Assembly: GCA_045532175.1 (NCBI GenBank)
Contig: JAZSFK010000054.1
Span: 15,257-79,256, forward strand
Direction of reading: 5' to 3'
Origin: Fimenecus sp045532175
GTDB lineage: Bacteria; Bacillota; Clostridia; Oscillospirales; Acutalibacteraceae
DNA: 64,000 nt
Made by a program: the position numbers and the translations under genes. Shown here in pieces: positions 51,779-59,853 of this stretch. Each line of letters starts with the position of its first letter. Within the stretch, counting starts at the first letter, position 1. The notes beneath the pieces are model-generated. The model was not told where the DNA came from and ran no database searches. It saw only the letters and a program-made list of their open reading frames with translations.

Positions 51779-52063
51779 ATGCAGATTGTCCTTGATACAG
51801 CTGATGTGATAACAGCATTAGGAGTTATTTTGGGAGTGCTCGTTACAATAATCACAATTTTTGTACTTGTGATTCGCGGTATTAAATGCTTAATGCGTTC
51901 AGAAATGCTCCGCATTTATTATCACAATGAAAAGCATGAAAAAATCCGTCAATATGAATTTGAGAATTTTTGTTTGTTGTATAAAGCATATAAAGCTCTC
52001 AGAGGCAACTCGTTCATTGATGAAATTTTTGCCAAGGTAAAAACTTGGGAAATTATTACATAA
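51779..52063 (+). CDS. small membrane protein of the lysis module, holin-like
   Basis: A 94-residue protein with one strong transmembrane helix (about residues 10-33) and a cytosolic tail (RSEMLRIYYHNEKHEKIRQYEFENFCLLYKAYKALRGN). That tail recalls the small proteins found beside holins in clostridial phages. I chose the ATG at 51779, 7 bases after GGGGGTG; the ATG at 51773 is too close to that site. It may be a holin or antiholin partner of the gene at 52873. Confidence 0.6.
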   Translation: MQIVLDTADVITALGVILGVLVTIITIFVLVIRGIKCLMRSEMLRIYYHNEKHEKIRQYEFENFCLLYKAYKALRGNSFIDEIFAKVKTWEIIT

Positions 52064-52078
52064 TCAGGAGGTAAAAAT

Positions 52079-52870
52079 ATGAAAAATTATCTTACATACC
52101 CTTGTGAAGTAATGAACATAACACAAGGGTACACGGGAAACACCAGTCACAGTCCGCACAACAGGGGTACACCAAAGGATTACCCTTGGGACGAAGCCTG
52201 TGAAAATTCAGGCAGAAGTCAGATGTTTTGTCCTTGTGATGAAATGGTCATTAGAAGGATTTACACAAAAGGTACAAACACAATCTGGCTTGAAAGTACA
52301 TCCGAATGTGAACTTGCTGACGGGACAAGTGATTATGTTACTTTAATGGTGACTCATCCAAATGACAGCGATATCAGTCGCCTTAAAGAAGGTCGAAGGT
52401 TTACTCGTGGTGAGTTTATTTGCTACGAAGGAAATGACGGTAATGCGACAGGCAACCATTTTCATTTTGCTGTTGGTAAGGGCAAGATGAAAGGCAACGG
52501 TTGGGTGCAGAACTCAAAAGGCGCTTGGGTACTGAATTGTATGAACGGTGCGAAAAAGCCTGAAACAATGTTCTTTATTGACCCCGAATTTACAACAATA
52601 GTAAAGAAAACACAGGGTATTGTGTTCAAAGACTTACCAAAAGATGATTTTCTTCCCGGTAAAGGCTGTTTTGAAAAAGGTGACAGTGGTCAATCAATAG
52701 AAATGCTTTGTAATTTCTTTGCAGACAAAGTAAAAGGCAGTTATTTTGGTGACTATCTGGAAGCTTGTGTAAAGGTGTTCCAAAAACAAAACGGACTTGA
52801 AGAAAATGGAATAATCACAAAAACGGTACTTAAAAAACTTGAAGAAAAAGGATTCAAAAAGGAGAATTAA
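52079..52870 (+). CDS. endolysin with M23-like peptidase and peptidoglycan-binding domain
   Basis: A 263-residue lytic enzyme. The N-terminal region resembles a divergent LytM/M23 metallopeptidase with HxH at H127-H129 (GNHFHF) and an earlier H/D-rich loop (SHSPHNRG...DYPWDEA). The C-terminal ~65 residues are a PG_binding_1-type domain (KGDSGQSIEMLCNFF...CVKVFQKQNGLEENGIITKTVLKKL). It has no signal peptide, so release needs the holin, whose gene starts 2 bp after this one ends. Confidence 0.8.
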   Translation: MKNYLTYPCEVMNITQGYTGNTSHSPHNRGTPKDYPWDEACENSGRSQMFCPCDEMVIRRIYTKGTNTIWLESTSECELADGTSDYVTLMVTHPNDSDISRLKEGRRFTRGEFICYEGNDGNATGNHFHFAVGKGKMKGNGWVQNSKGAWVLNCMNGAKKPETMFFIDPEFTTIVKKTQGIVFKDLPKDDFLPGKGCFEKGDSGQSIEMLCNFFADKVKGSYFGDYLEACVKVFQKQNGLEENGIITKTVLKKLEEKGFKKEN

Positions 52871-52872
52871 CT

Positions 52873-53172
52873 ATGGAAATTATTAAAAACTATATTATCA
52901 TCCCTATTATTTTGGTGTGCCTTATTGTAGGTTACATACTTAAAAATCTTATCACAACAGACAAAATCAACAAGTTCATTCCACTTGTTATGGCAGTACT
53001 TGGTGTCATTTTAAGTCTATGGCTGAATGAATGGACGTTCACCATGGACGTGCTGCTCGGTGGCCTTGCTTCGGGACTTGCTTCCTCAGGTGCGTATGAC
53101 GGCTATAAAGGGCTTAAGGAATATTTTGGTGATATTTTCAACAAATACTTTTTCAATAAGAAAAACGAATGA
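52873..53172 (+). CDS. phage holin, A118-like
   Basis: A 99-residue membrane protein with two to three transmembrane helices (residues 6-25, 34-52 and 58-75). LVMAVLGVILSLWLNEW and LLGGLASGLASSGAYDGYKGL match the Listeria phage A118-type holin family. It forms membrane holes for the endolysin encoded immediately upstream. Confidence 0.88.
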   Translation: MEIIKNYIIIPIILVCLIVGYILKNLITTDKINKFIPLVMAVLGVILSLWLNEWTFTMDVLLGGLASGLASSGAYDGYKGLKEYFGDIFNKYFFNKKNE

Positions 53173-53249
53173 TTTTTGATTTAAAAACAAGAAATTTCAC
53201 AATTAAATAAAAATTCTCGTATTTTTTAATTTGTATAAGAGGTGTAAAT

Positions 53250-53744
53250 ATGAAATTTAATGATGCTTTAAAATTAATGAAACAAGGTTTAAAAGTGAAA
53301 CTTCCATCTTGGGGTGGCTATTGGTGCTGGAATGAAGAAAAGCAGACCATTATGATGCACACCAAGGAAGGCAACATTCTCGATATCAGAGAAACACAGA
53401 GGGTTGAATATACCCTCGGTAATGTTATTTCTGATGAATGGGTTGTAGCTGATGAAGAAAACACTCCAATTCTCGGCGGTGTTGCAACCTTCAATTTTGG
53501 CGAAGCAATAAAGTACCTCAAGAGAGGATTCAAGGTTAAACGTCTTGGTTGGAATGGTAAGAATCAGTATATCCAGTTGGCCAAGGGTATCAGTTATGTG
53601 ACACCTGCAGGTGAAGTAGTTAACTGTGAACACGAAGCAATAGGCAATATGGCTGTTGCATTCCACGGTACATCAGGTGTACAAATGGGATGGCTCGCAT
53701 CACAGTCTGATATGCTTGCCGAAGATTGGCTTTTTGCTGAATAA
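53250..53744 (+). CDS. tandem DUF2829 protein, Thoeris anti-defence Tad2-like
   Basis: A 164-residue protein with two related halves. Residues ~3-68 (FNDALKLMKQGLKVKLPSWGG ... VISDEWVV) and ~83-164 (FGEAIKYLKRGFKVKRLGWNG ... LASQSDMLAEDWLF) both follow the DUF2829 pattern. DUF2829 is the Tad2 family, which sequesters the Thoeris signal molecule and blocks TIR-based immunity. The second half is closer to the consensus; the first lacks the ASQxD segment. The gene stands alone after the holin with GAGGTG before it and a terminator behind, the usual layout of an accessory gene. Confidence 0.8.
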   Translation: MKFNDALKLMKQGLKVKLPSWGGYWCWNEEKQTIMMHTKEGNILDIRETQRVEYTLGNVISDEWVVADEENTPILGGVATFNFGEAIKYLKRGFKVKRLGWNGKNQYIQLAKGISYVTPAGEVVNCEHEAIGNMAVAFHGTSGVQMGWLASQSDMLAEDWLFAE

Positions 53745-53803
53745 CCTTTTTGTAATTAATGCAAAAATGATATCATAATATCAAAATTGAATACTTAAAC
53801 AAT

Positions 53804-53845
53804 AACCCCTGCATTGGATTAAAACTTTGCAGGGGTGTTTTTTGT
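53804..53845 (+). terminator. terminator after the Tad2-like gene
   Basis: CCCCTGCA (53806-53813) pairs with TGCAGGGG (53828-53835), followed by TGTTTTTT. It probably ends the late transcript. The rest of the 293-bp gap to 54037 is AT-rich with no gene I can support. Confidence 0.88.
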
Positions 53846-54037
53846 TTTAATATAGGTCACAAAAGCTTTTTTTAATACGATTAATATTTTATGTGGACAA
53901 AATTATGCTGTTAAAAGTGGGGCATAAATACACTAAAAGTTGTCGAAAATGCTATATATTTGATGAAATTGGAATTAAACTTCCTTGATATGTATAGAAA
54001 AGCTATTTACAATAATGATTATAAAGAGGGTTAGGTT

Positions 54038-54283
54038 ATGAAAGAAAAAGAAAGATTTGGAAAATTCATTAGAGACAGTAGAGAAAATAAAAACATGTCT
54101 CAAGAACAACTTGCAGAAAAATGCAATGTTACAGATAAAAGCATCAGCAATATCGAATTAGGTAAATCTGACCCGAAATTAAGTACGGTTATGCGTATAT
54201 GCAATGTGCTTGAAATTGATGTGAATGCTTTAGCTGAATTTACATTTATGGAAGAGGATGCCAGTGACGAAGAAACCATATAA
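54038..54283 (+). CDS. XRE-family HTH regulator near attR
   Basis: An 81-residue protein with a full Cro/C1-type HTH (NMSQEQLAEKCNVTDKSISNIELGKSDPKLSTVMRI, residues ~20-54) and an acidic tail. It lies after the late terminator and before two membrane proteins and an unknown soluble protein in the same direction. It may regulate that cassette. AGAGGG precedes the start. Confidence 0.85.
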   Translation: MKEKERFGKFIRDSRENKNMSQEQLAEKCNVTDKSISNIELGKSDPKLSTVMRICNVLEIDVNALAEFTFMEEDASDEETI

Positions 54284-54379
54284 GTTAATATGTGTCAGGT
54301 TTTGTCAATCGGTATCGTTTATTTAATAAAAAAGAAGAAAAGTTTTTGACAATACTGGAATGTTTTTTTCATCTCAGTG

Positions 54380-54408
54380 TTGTATTTTGTTTTCTTTTTT
54401 GATAAAAT
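54380..54408 (+). promoter_or_regulatory. promoter of the attR cassette
   Basis: TTGTAT (54380-54385) and TAAAAT (54403-54408) with a 17-bp spacer, downstream of the XRE gene and upstream of a good AAGGAGG (54413-54419). Confidence 0.5.
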
Positions 54409-54426
54409 TAATAAGGAGGTTTACTT

Positions 54427-54459
54427 ATCGCAAAATTTTGTATAACTAGTTATGTGTAG
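54427..54459 (+). pseudogene. possible decayed gene start
   Basis: A correct promoter and AAGGAGG are followed, 7 bases on, by ATC instead of ATG. The frame ATC-GCA-AAA-TTT-TGT would read (M)AKFC and then stops after 10 codons. The first codons match the start of the zinc-ribbon protein at 4260. It may be the remnant of such a gene, or the site may simply serve the downstream gene. Confidence 0.25.
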
Positions 54460-54509
54460 TAATTTATTCATAATCGTGTTTTAAAAATTTTGAATTGATA
54501 AGATTTAAT

Positions 54510-54974
54510 ATGCCAAAAAGTCCTCAAAAAAACAAAGCAACCACCAATATTTTTAAAGAATTTATGATTCAGTGGGTATTCACATATGGAATTATGATGT
54601 TTGTGGTTTTTTTTCAATGTTTGTTTCTCCCGAAACTTACTTTAGATATAATGTGGGATGCTATAATTAATGCATTCGTTCCTACTACAATTACATTTAC
54701 TGGCGCTATACTTATTCAAAAGGTACATATGCTAACCAATAATTTTATTGCACTTTTTTTGTTTTTAGTGATATTTGGTTTAGGATTATTGTATGTATGT
54801 GTCTTTGCATATGACGGTAGTAACAGAATTACTGTCATAGTGATTAGAGTAGGAATGGTAATTTTAACCATAATTAGTTTGTTTTTATCAAAAAGTATTT
54901 TTGGTTTAAAAGACAAATACAATGAATGCAAACACAAAAAAGAAAAATCAGATGCAAACATTTCAAGAAAGTGA
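54510..54974 (+). CDS. four-helix membrane protein of the attR cassette
   Basis: A 154-residue protein with four transmembrane helices (about residues 20-42, 50-70, 77-98, 107-126) and a basic, lysine-rich C-terminus inside (KDKYNECKHKKEKSD). No convincing ribosome binding site precedes the ATG at 54510, and a TTG at 54495 is no better, so the start is uncertain. AT content is higher than in the structural genes. No family recognised. Confidence 0.5.
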   Translation: MPKSPQKNKATTNIFKEFMIQWVFTYGIMMFVVFFQCLFLPKLTLDIMWDAIINAFVPTTITFTGAILIQKVHMLTNNFIALFLFLVIFGLGLLYVCVFAYDGSNRITVIVIRVGMVILTIISLFLSKSIFGLKDKYNECKHKKEKSDANISRK

Positions 54975-54985
54975 GTATTTTATAA

Positions 54986-55207
54986 ATGGATAATATAGGA
55001 TTTTTACTTATAATTTTTTTAATATTTACAATATGTACTGTTTTAATTGCACTTTTTGGAAAAAATGTTAAGCCACAATCCAACAAAACCGATACAAGTA
55101 GACAAATTATAAATTCTTTAAAGCATGAAAATTCAGGAGAAAAAATACATGAGTATATTGATTGTTTTGAAGATAATGATGAAGATGTTTATATAGGTTG
55201 GAGGTAA
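54986..55207 (+). CDS. small single-pass membrane protein of the attR cassette
   Basis: A 73-residue protein with one N-terminal transmembrane helix (residues 5-25) and an acidic cytosolic tail (ENSGEKIHEYIDCFEDNDEDVYIGW). It starts 11 bp after the four-helix gene and ends 5 bp before the next start, so the three are probably co-transcribed. Function unknown. Confidence 0.5.
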   Translation: MDNIGFLLIIFLIFTICTVLIALFGKNVKPQSNKTDTSRQIINSLKHENSGEKIHEYIDCFEDNDEDVYIGWR

Positions 55208-55212
55208 AACTC

Positions 55213-55893
55213 ATGCACAATTTAAACGATCAACATCACTTCGATTTCCTTTGGAAAAAAACAATTTTGCCAATTATCAAGAGAGCTATTGCTGAAATGG
55301 ATGAAAATTATAAAAAGCAATGTGATTTTGATGCTGTAGACTACAACAAATATAAGAAGGACTTAGAAAGAATTTATAAGAAGAAAAGAGAATGGTTAAA
55401 GAAAATCTATTTACCATTAGATGAAGAACCTATTTTGGATATGCATAAAATCGGTGCTGTATTATGCCGTTCGATTATTGGAAACAAGCCAATAAGTTTT
55501 GATTTGAGAAAAGCTCAAAAATATGTTGAAGATAATAATAAGCAAAAAGATAAAAAATGGTTTATTGATAATATTGGAGTTAATTATAAAATTGCTTTTC
55601 ATGTAAGCGTTGGTCTTGTTTATATTAAAATGATTGGAGACCTTAGAAAGAAAGGTCTTACAGAAAAAATCACAGAAATCAAAGCAGACCGTTCTTTACA
55701 TTTTTATCCTAAAAGTCTCAATCATGAAGATTTCCCAACAAGTTGTATTATAGGATTAATGACAAATGACATTGCTAATAGAGACTTCGATTATTTGTCA
55801 TATTCAGCAATGTTATTCCAGTTAGAACGATATAATTATTATAAATATGGAATTATGTTAAGTGAAGTTTTTGATATTAAAGAGGCATACTAA
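55213..55893 (+). CDS. unknown soluble protein of the attR cassette
   Basis: A 226-residue, mostly helical, lysine-rich protein starting at ATG 55213, 8 bases after TTGGAGG. Features include a charged helix (KYKKDLERIYKKKREWLKKIY, residues ~45-65), a motif DMHKIGAVLCRSIIGNKPISF (~76-97) and a second conserved-looking segment NHEDFPTSCIIGLMTNDIANRDF. The HKIGA...CRSI and H/D residues hint at an enzyme but I do not recognise the family. It is the last gene before attR, a common place for defence or conversion genes. Confidence 0.6.
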   Translation: MHNLNDQHHFDFLWKKTILPIIKRAIAEMDENYKKQCDFDAVDYNKYKKDLERIYKKKREWLKKIYLPLDEEPILDMHKIGAVLCRSIIGNKPISFDLRKAQKYVEDNNKQKDKKWFIDNIGVNYKIAFHVSVGLVYIKMIGDLRKKGLTEKITEIKADRSLHFYPKSLNHEDFPTSCIIGLMTNDIANRDFDYLSYSAMLFQLERYNYYKYGIMLSEVFDIKEAY

Positions 55894-55917
55894 AAGGCAT
55901 TTTCAAAGAATTATATT

Positions 55918-55948
55918 ATCCCCTTGATATGCAAGGGGATTTGTTGTT
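55918..55948 (+). terminator. terminator after the attR cassette
   Basis: A 9-bp perfect stem ATCCCCTTG/CAAGGGGAT with a short loop, then TTGTTGTT. Confidence 0.75.
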
Positions 55949-56019
55949 AAGATATGGTTTATTTTCGTACATAAGGTCGTAAAAGTGTTGTAGCAATGGT
56001 AATATAGCCATTTTAATTG

Positions 56020-56069
56020 GACTTTTAATCAAGGTGTCCGGAGTTCGAATCTCCGGTGGATCACCAGTT
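56020..56069. repeat. attR core, 50-bp direct repeat
   Basis: Identical to attL at 18714-18763. It holds the displaced 3' half of tRNA-Lys without its 5' half, so it is not a functional tRNA gene. Confidence 0.95.
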
Positions 56070-56070
56070 A

Positions 56071-56103
56071 AGAGAGTACGCAGATTGCGTATTCTCTTTT
56101 TTA
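56071..56103 (+). terminator. original tRNA-Lys terminator, displaced by the prophage
   Basis: AGAGAGTACGCA (56071-56082) pairs with TGCGTATTCTCT (56086-56097), one G-T pair, followed by six T. Its place right after attR shows it followed the tRNA before integration. Confidence 0.85.
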
Positions 56104-56126
56104 TTAGGTGAATTCTGATTGCATCA

Positions 56127-56507
56127 CTAAAAAATATTGCTGATTATTGGCTTTTCACTGCGAATTAAATGGTGTATTTCGTCAATTGCCAAATCAGCTT
56201 GTTGTTCAAGCCTTTCCATGTTGCCTTGCTGGGCATATACAGGAAGGCTTTTTATCAATTCTTCAAGTTTATCGGTTTCCTCGTGACGAATAAAGCTTTC
56301 CACAAGGCCGTGGACATCCTCCCAGAGTGAAATTGCATCTTCAGACAGGTCGACAGCTTTTTCCGTTTCGTCATTCTGTGCAACAGCGCAGATACTTTGT
56401 AAGTGAACTTCAAGTTTTTTACAGGCGTTATCTACTAAAAAATATCCCGAAAATGAGATGGCAAAGGCACCAAGAATGGCGGAAACAGCAATAATTATTC
56501 TTTTCAT
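56127..56507 (-). CDS. DUF4363 protein
   Basis: A 126-residue protein with an N-terminal transmembrane helix or signal anchor (residues 4-23) and a helical extracytoplasmic domain. The pattern (LSEDAISLWEDVHGLVESFIRHEETDKLEELI) fits the DUF4363 family, common in spore-forming Clostridia and often next to DUF421 genes. It overlaps the DUF421 gene by 4 bp, so they form an operon. Function unknown. Confidence 0.85.
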   Translation of the reverse strand: MKRIIIAVSAILGAFAISFSGYFLVDNACKKLEVHLQSICAVAQNDETEKAVDLSEDAISLWEDVHGLVESFIRHEETDKLEELIKSLPVYAQQGNMERLEQQADLAIDEIHHLIRSEKPIISNIF

Positions 56508-57178
56508 GTTTTCTCCTTTTTTATAATTGTGTGATTCCCGGCGGCATCAACGGTCATAAGCATAATATCCTGGATTTGCAGATTTTCTTTTTTTGCAATA
56601 CTATGCACCTTTTTTTTGTTCATGTTGCAAATTTTAAAATCCTGTGTAATGATTTTCCCGTCAATTACAACCGTACATTTAAATCCTTGCGGGGCGGGAT
56701 TCAGGTTTAAATCTTCCCTTGATACGGTGTCGTATTCTGTTTTTAAAAGCACGCTGATTTGTCCGTTGGTTTCTACAACAGCGTATTGTACCTGAGAAAT
56801 GTCAAAAACATCTTTTTGTCGGAGAGCTTCAAGTAAATCATCTATGGTAAAACGTAAATCCTTTAATAATTTTTGATTTAAGTTTCCGTCATTGATTATG
56901 ACTACAGGATGACCTTGCATAAATGAACGAAATTTAATGCTTTTCATATTTAAAACTGACGTTAAAATCTCAAATCCAACAAGGAGAAATATCGGGATTA
57001 GAGTGTTTACAAGGGGAATATCCGTATCTTGAATCGGAATTGAAATAATTTGCGAGATGAGTAACGTTACAACTAAATCAGAGGGCTGAAGTTCACCGAT
57101 TTGCCTTTTGCCCATAACACGGATACTGACTATTGCAAGAAGATAAAGGACAATTGTCCTGATTAAAGTAACAAACAT
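56504..57178 (-). CDS. DUF421 (YetF/YdfR-type) membrane protein
   Basis: A 224-residue protein with three N-terminal transmembrane helices and the signature MGKRQIGELQPSDLVVTLLIS (about residues 20-40). It is followed by a cytosolic domain with two YetF-like units. The family is conserved in spore formers, and B. subtilis YetF is spore-membrane associated. I prefer the ATG at 57178 because family members begin near this LIRT segment and GGTGAT precedes it. A GTG nine codons upstream is possible. It is divergent from the germination operon. Confidence 0.85.
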   Translation of the reverse strand: MFVTLIRTIVLYLLAIVSIRVMGKRQIGELQPSDLVVTLLISQIISIPIQDTDIPLVNTLIPIFLLVGFEILTSVLNMKSIKFRSFMQGHPVVIINDGNLNQKLLKDLRFTIDDLLEALRQKDVFDISQVQYAVVETNGQISVLLKTEYDTVSREDLNLNPAPQGFKCTVVIDGKIITQDFKICNMNKKKVHSIAKKENLQIQDIMLMTVDAAGNHTIIKKEKT

Positions 57179-57257
57179 AAAATCACCATTCGTATTTTTA
57201 CCCACATACAGAGTAATATTCTGTAAATAAAGGTAAATGATATGAATGGTGATTTTT
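57179..57257. promoter_or_regulatory. divergent start region with mirrored ribosome binding sites
   Basis: GAATGGTGATTTT precedes the ATG of both divergent genes, so the region carries a 13-bp inverted repeat. GGTGAT is complementary to part of the 16S anti-Shine-Dalgarno sequence, which explains the repeat. Sporulation-type sigma-G promoters would be expected here but I cannot place them confidently. Confidence 0.45.
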
Positions 57258-58763
57258 ATGAGCGAAGAGTGGTTTCAGAAAAAGATAGATGAAATAACCG
57301 TTGAAGATAACGGCAGTACAGAAAAAAGGTTTGTATCTACTGATTTGCAAAAAAATGTAATGTATATAAAGCAACAGTTCGGTGACGCCTTTGATGTTAA
57401 ATACAGAAAATATAATGCCTCAGGTAAAGAGGTTTATTTTGTTATGGTTGATGGAATGTGTGATAGCCTTCTTGCAACTGAACAAGTGGTTTTGCCCATT
57501 ATTGAAGCGGATTTCACCGAAGAAATAGGGGATAAGTTAATCTATTCTGCTGCAGATAGGGTATCTGCAAGTATTGATAAATCTATTACAAACGACATTG
57601 ATGAGGCAATCCGTGAAGCGATTTACGGTAGTATCATTATGCTTACGGAAAATGCTCATTTCGTCGTTATGTTTGGCGTTCAGGGTTTCCCGAAAAGAGC
57701 GGTTCTTGAACCTTCAACAGAAATGCAGGAAAGAGGTTCTCGAGAGGCGTTTGTTGAGAGCTTTAAGGATAATGTGACAATGCTTCGCCGTCGTGTAAGA
57801 AATCCTGTCTTTAAAACTCAGATTGTGGAGGTCGGAACCACCACAAAAACCCGTGCTTGTGTATGTTACATGTCCGACAGAGTTGATAAAAAAATGCTGG
57901 ACAGAGTAGTGGAAAGACTTAAAAATGCCACCGTTGATACAGTTTTAGGCTCGGGTTATCTTCAACCCTTTTTAGATACAAAATATCCGTCAATCTTCAG
58001 CGGGGTAGGATTTACCGAAAGACCCGATGTGCTGACGGCAAAAATAAGTGAAGGAAAAATTTGCATTATCGTTGATGGTACGCCAAATGCCTTAATTGTG
58101 CCATATCTTTTTATTGAGCATTTTCATTCTCTTGACGATTATCTTAAAAGACCATTTTACGCATCCTTTATCCGCGTGCTTAAGATAATATCATTTCTTT
58201 TCAGCGTTTTTTTGCCGGGACTTTATGTTGCAGTCTGTACATTTCATCAGGAAATCATCCCTGAAACTATGATTTTTGGTATTACAGGTCAGGAAAGTCG
58301 AACACCTTTACCGGTTATGTTTGAGGCATTGTTCATTCACCTCATTTACGAAATTGTCCGTGAAGCAGGACTCCGTATGCCTAAATCCGTTGGTCACGCA
58401 ATTTCAATTGTAGGTGCATTGGTAATTGGTGAATCTGCCGTAACAGCGGGAATTTTGTCAGCCCCAATGCTTATTGTGGTAGGACTTACTGCAGTAAGTT
58501 CTTTTGTGGTTTCAACTCTTTATGAATCTGTGGCGATTTTACGTTTTGCTTTTATTATTGTCGGCGGTTTGTCGGGGCTTTACGGAATTATGCTCTGCTT
58601 TGCTGCTGTGTTGATAAATGCATCGGCTATAAATCCTTATGGTGTGCCGTTTACATCGCCGTTATCACCGACAAAGGCGGGGGCCTGGCGTGATTTAATT
58701 TTAAGGTCGGGTTGGGAAAAAATGGGTAAGCGAAGAATGCAAGTAAATAAATTGGAGAAATAA
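57258..58763 (+). CDS. gerKA: spore germination receptor subunit A (GerKA/GerAA family)
   Basis: A 501-residue subunit of a nutrient germinant receptor in the spore inner membrane. A soluble N-terminal domain (residues 1-285) is followed by about five transmembrane helices (FLFSVFLPGLYVAV near 313-326, ISIVGALVIGESAVTAGILSAP near 384-405). The conserved PSKAGAWRD-like end (PTKAGAWRD) is present. The ATG at 57258 follows GGTGATTTTT. It starts a three-gene operon with typical A-B-C order. Confidence 0.95.
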   Translation: MSEEWFQKKIDEITVEDNGSTEKRFVSTDLQKNVMYIKQQFGDAFDVKYRKYNASGKEVYFVMVDGMCDSLLATEQVVLPIIEADFTEEIGDKLIYSAADRVSASIDKSITNDIDEAIREAIYGSIIMLTENAHFVVMFGVQGFPKRAVLEPSTEMQERGSREAFVESFKDNVTMLRRRVRNPVFKTQIVEVGTTTKTRACVCYMSDRVDKKMLDRVVERLKNATVDTVLGSGYLQPFLDTKYPSIFSGVGFTERPDVLTAKISEGKICIIVDGTPNALIVPYLFIEHFHSLDDYLKRPFYASFIRVLKIISFLFSVFLPGLYVAVCTFHQEIIPETMIFGITGQESRTPLPVMFEALFIHLIYEIVREAGLRMPKSVGHAISIVGALVIGESAVTAGILSAPMLIVVGLTAVSSFVVSTLYESVAILRFAFIIVGGLSGLYGIMLCFAAVLINASAINPYGVPFTSPLSPTKAGAWRDLILRSGWEKMGKRRMQVNKLEK

Positions 58764-58764
58764 A

Positions 58765-59853
58765 ATGGAACTTTCAAAAGGGAAAATAAGTGCTTTTCAG
58801 TTTTTTACAATGTTGTTTTTAAGCCGTACACTTACTACGGTAACATATTTGTCATCATATACAGAAAACATTCGTCTGTCAGATATGCTTATTCAACCGA
58901 TTTTCAGGATTGCAATAGGTACGGTTATAATGCTTCCGCTGTATTTTTTATACAAAGAGAATACAAATAAGAATTTATTGGATATAGCAAAAGGCAGGTC
59001 AAAGGTTTTTGCAAAAATAATCTCAATAATATATGTGTGCTTTTTCTTTTATTTTACAGTTGTGACGATTGCACGTCTTGACCTTTTTACAGGTACGGTT
59101 GTTTTTCCTGAAACTGACCTGAAATACATTCTTATATTTGCTGTAATTCTCTGTTGTTACGGAGCATATCTGGGCTTTGAGCCATTGGCACGAGGCTCGG
59201 TTATTTCCTTGTTTTTTGTAGTGTCAGCTTTGTGCTTTATTATGCTGACCCTTGTTGAAAAGGTGGATTTTTTAAATCTTACACCCATTCTGTACAACGG
59301 AGTAAAGCCTGTGGTGAAAGTGGCAATTGACTCTGTAGGACAGACTGTTGAATATGCAATAATTGCTCTTATGTTACCAAGAGTCAAAGGAGATGTTAAA
59401 AAAGGATTTTTCATCTGGCTGATTTTGCAAACATTGTTAATGGCGGTTATGTTTTTCTTTGCCTGTACGGTTATGGGAAATTACGCAACTACACAGCTTT
59501 TTCCCTTTCACACACTTGCAAGTCTTGCTGAATTTGCAATGTTCAGTCGTCTTGATGCTGTTTTTACAAGTGTATGGATTATGTGCGCATTTATTAAAGC
59601 AGGATTGCTTATTTATCTTCAGTCAGACCTGTTAACAACATATTTCGGAAAATTCAAAAGAGTAACATACATTGTTGTAATAGGTGTTCTGACCACAGTG
59701 GCAAATCTTTTTGTTTCGGGACAGATTAAGCGATTTGTAATTATTGACAACAGTACAATAAAAATAATCCTGACAATTATTACGGTTATTCTGCTTCCGT
59801 CAGGTGTATTGTTTTTGGAAAAGAGGAAAAAAGGATGCGAAAAATCGGCATAG
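58765..59853 (+). CDS. gerKB: spore germination receptor subunit B (GerKB family transporter-like)
   Basis: A 362-residue integral membrane protein with about ten transmembrane helices, APC-superfamily-like, that binds germinants in characterised receptors. It begins with the typical KGKISAFQFFTMLFLSR segment and starts one base after the gerKA stop. Its 3' end overlaps gerKC by 19 bp. Confidence 0.94.
   Translation: MELSKGKISAFQFFTMLFLSRTLTTVTYLSSYTENIRLSDMLIQPIFRIAIGTVIMLPLYFLYKENTNKNLLDIAKGRSKVFAKIISIIYVCFFFYFTVVTIARLDLFTGTVVFPETDLKYILIFAVILCCYGAYLGFEPLARGSVISLFFVVSALCFIMLTLVEKVDFLNLTPILYNGVKPVVKVAIDSVGQTVEYAIIALMLPRVKGDVKKGFFIWLILQTLLMAVMFFFACTVMGNYATTQLFPFHTLASLAEFAMFSRLDAVFTSVWIMCAFIKAGLLIYLQSDLLTTYFGKFKRVTYIVVIGVLTTVANLFVSGQIKRFVIIDNSTIKIILTIITVILLPSGVLFLEKRKKGCEKSA

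Larger units (their letters stand above)
18714..56069. mobile_element. complete-looking podovirus-type prophage integrated in tRNA-Lys
   Basis: A 37.4-kb element bounded by identical 50-bp sequences (18714-18763 and 56020-56069), the left one completing tRNA-Lys. Its module order is integrase, lysogeny control, early genes, replication initiator, late regulator, terS/terL, portal, scaffold, capsid, tail and ejection proteins, endolysin, holin and accessory genes. The P22-type portal, beta-propeller tail protein, tailspike and giant ejection protein, together with the lack of tape-measure, tube or sheath genes, indicate a short-tailed virion. Only one gene shows an obvious disruption (the YHYH gene), so the element may be inducible. 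Confidence 0.95.

Noticed and set aside
56020..56060. Second tRNA-Lys-like sequence
   Set aside because: It carries only the 3' half (anticodon loop to CCA). The 5' acceptor strand and D-arm are missing, so it is the attR copy and not a tRNA gene.
57179..57257. Inverted repeat as operator between DUF421 and gerKA
   Set aside because: The repeated GAATGGTGATTTT acts as ribosome binding site for both divergent genes, which explains the symmetry without an operator.
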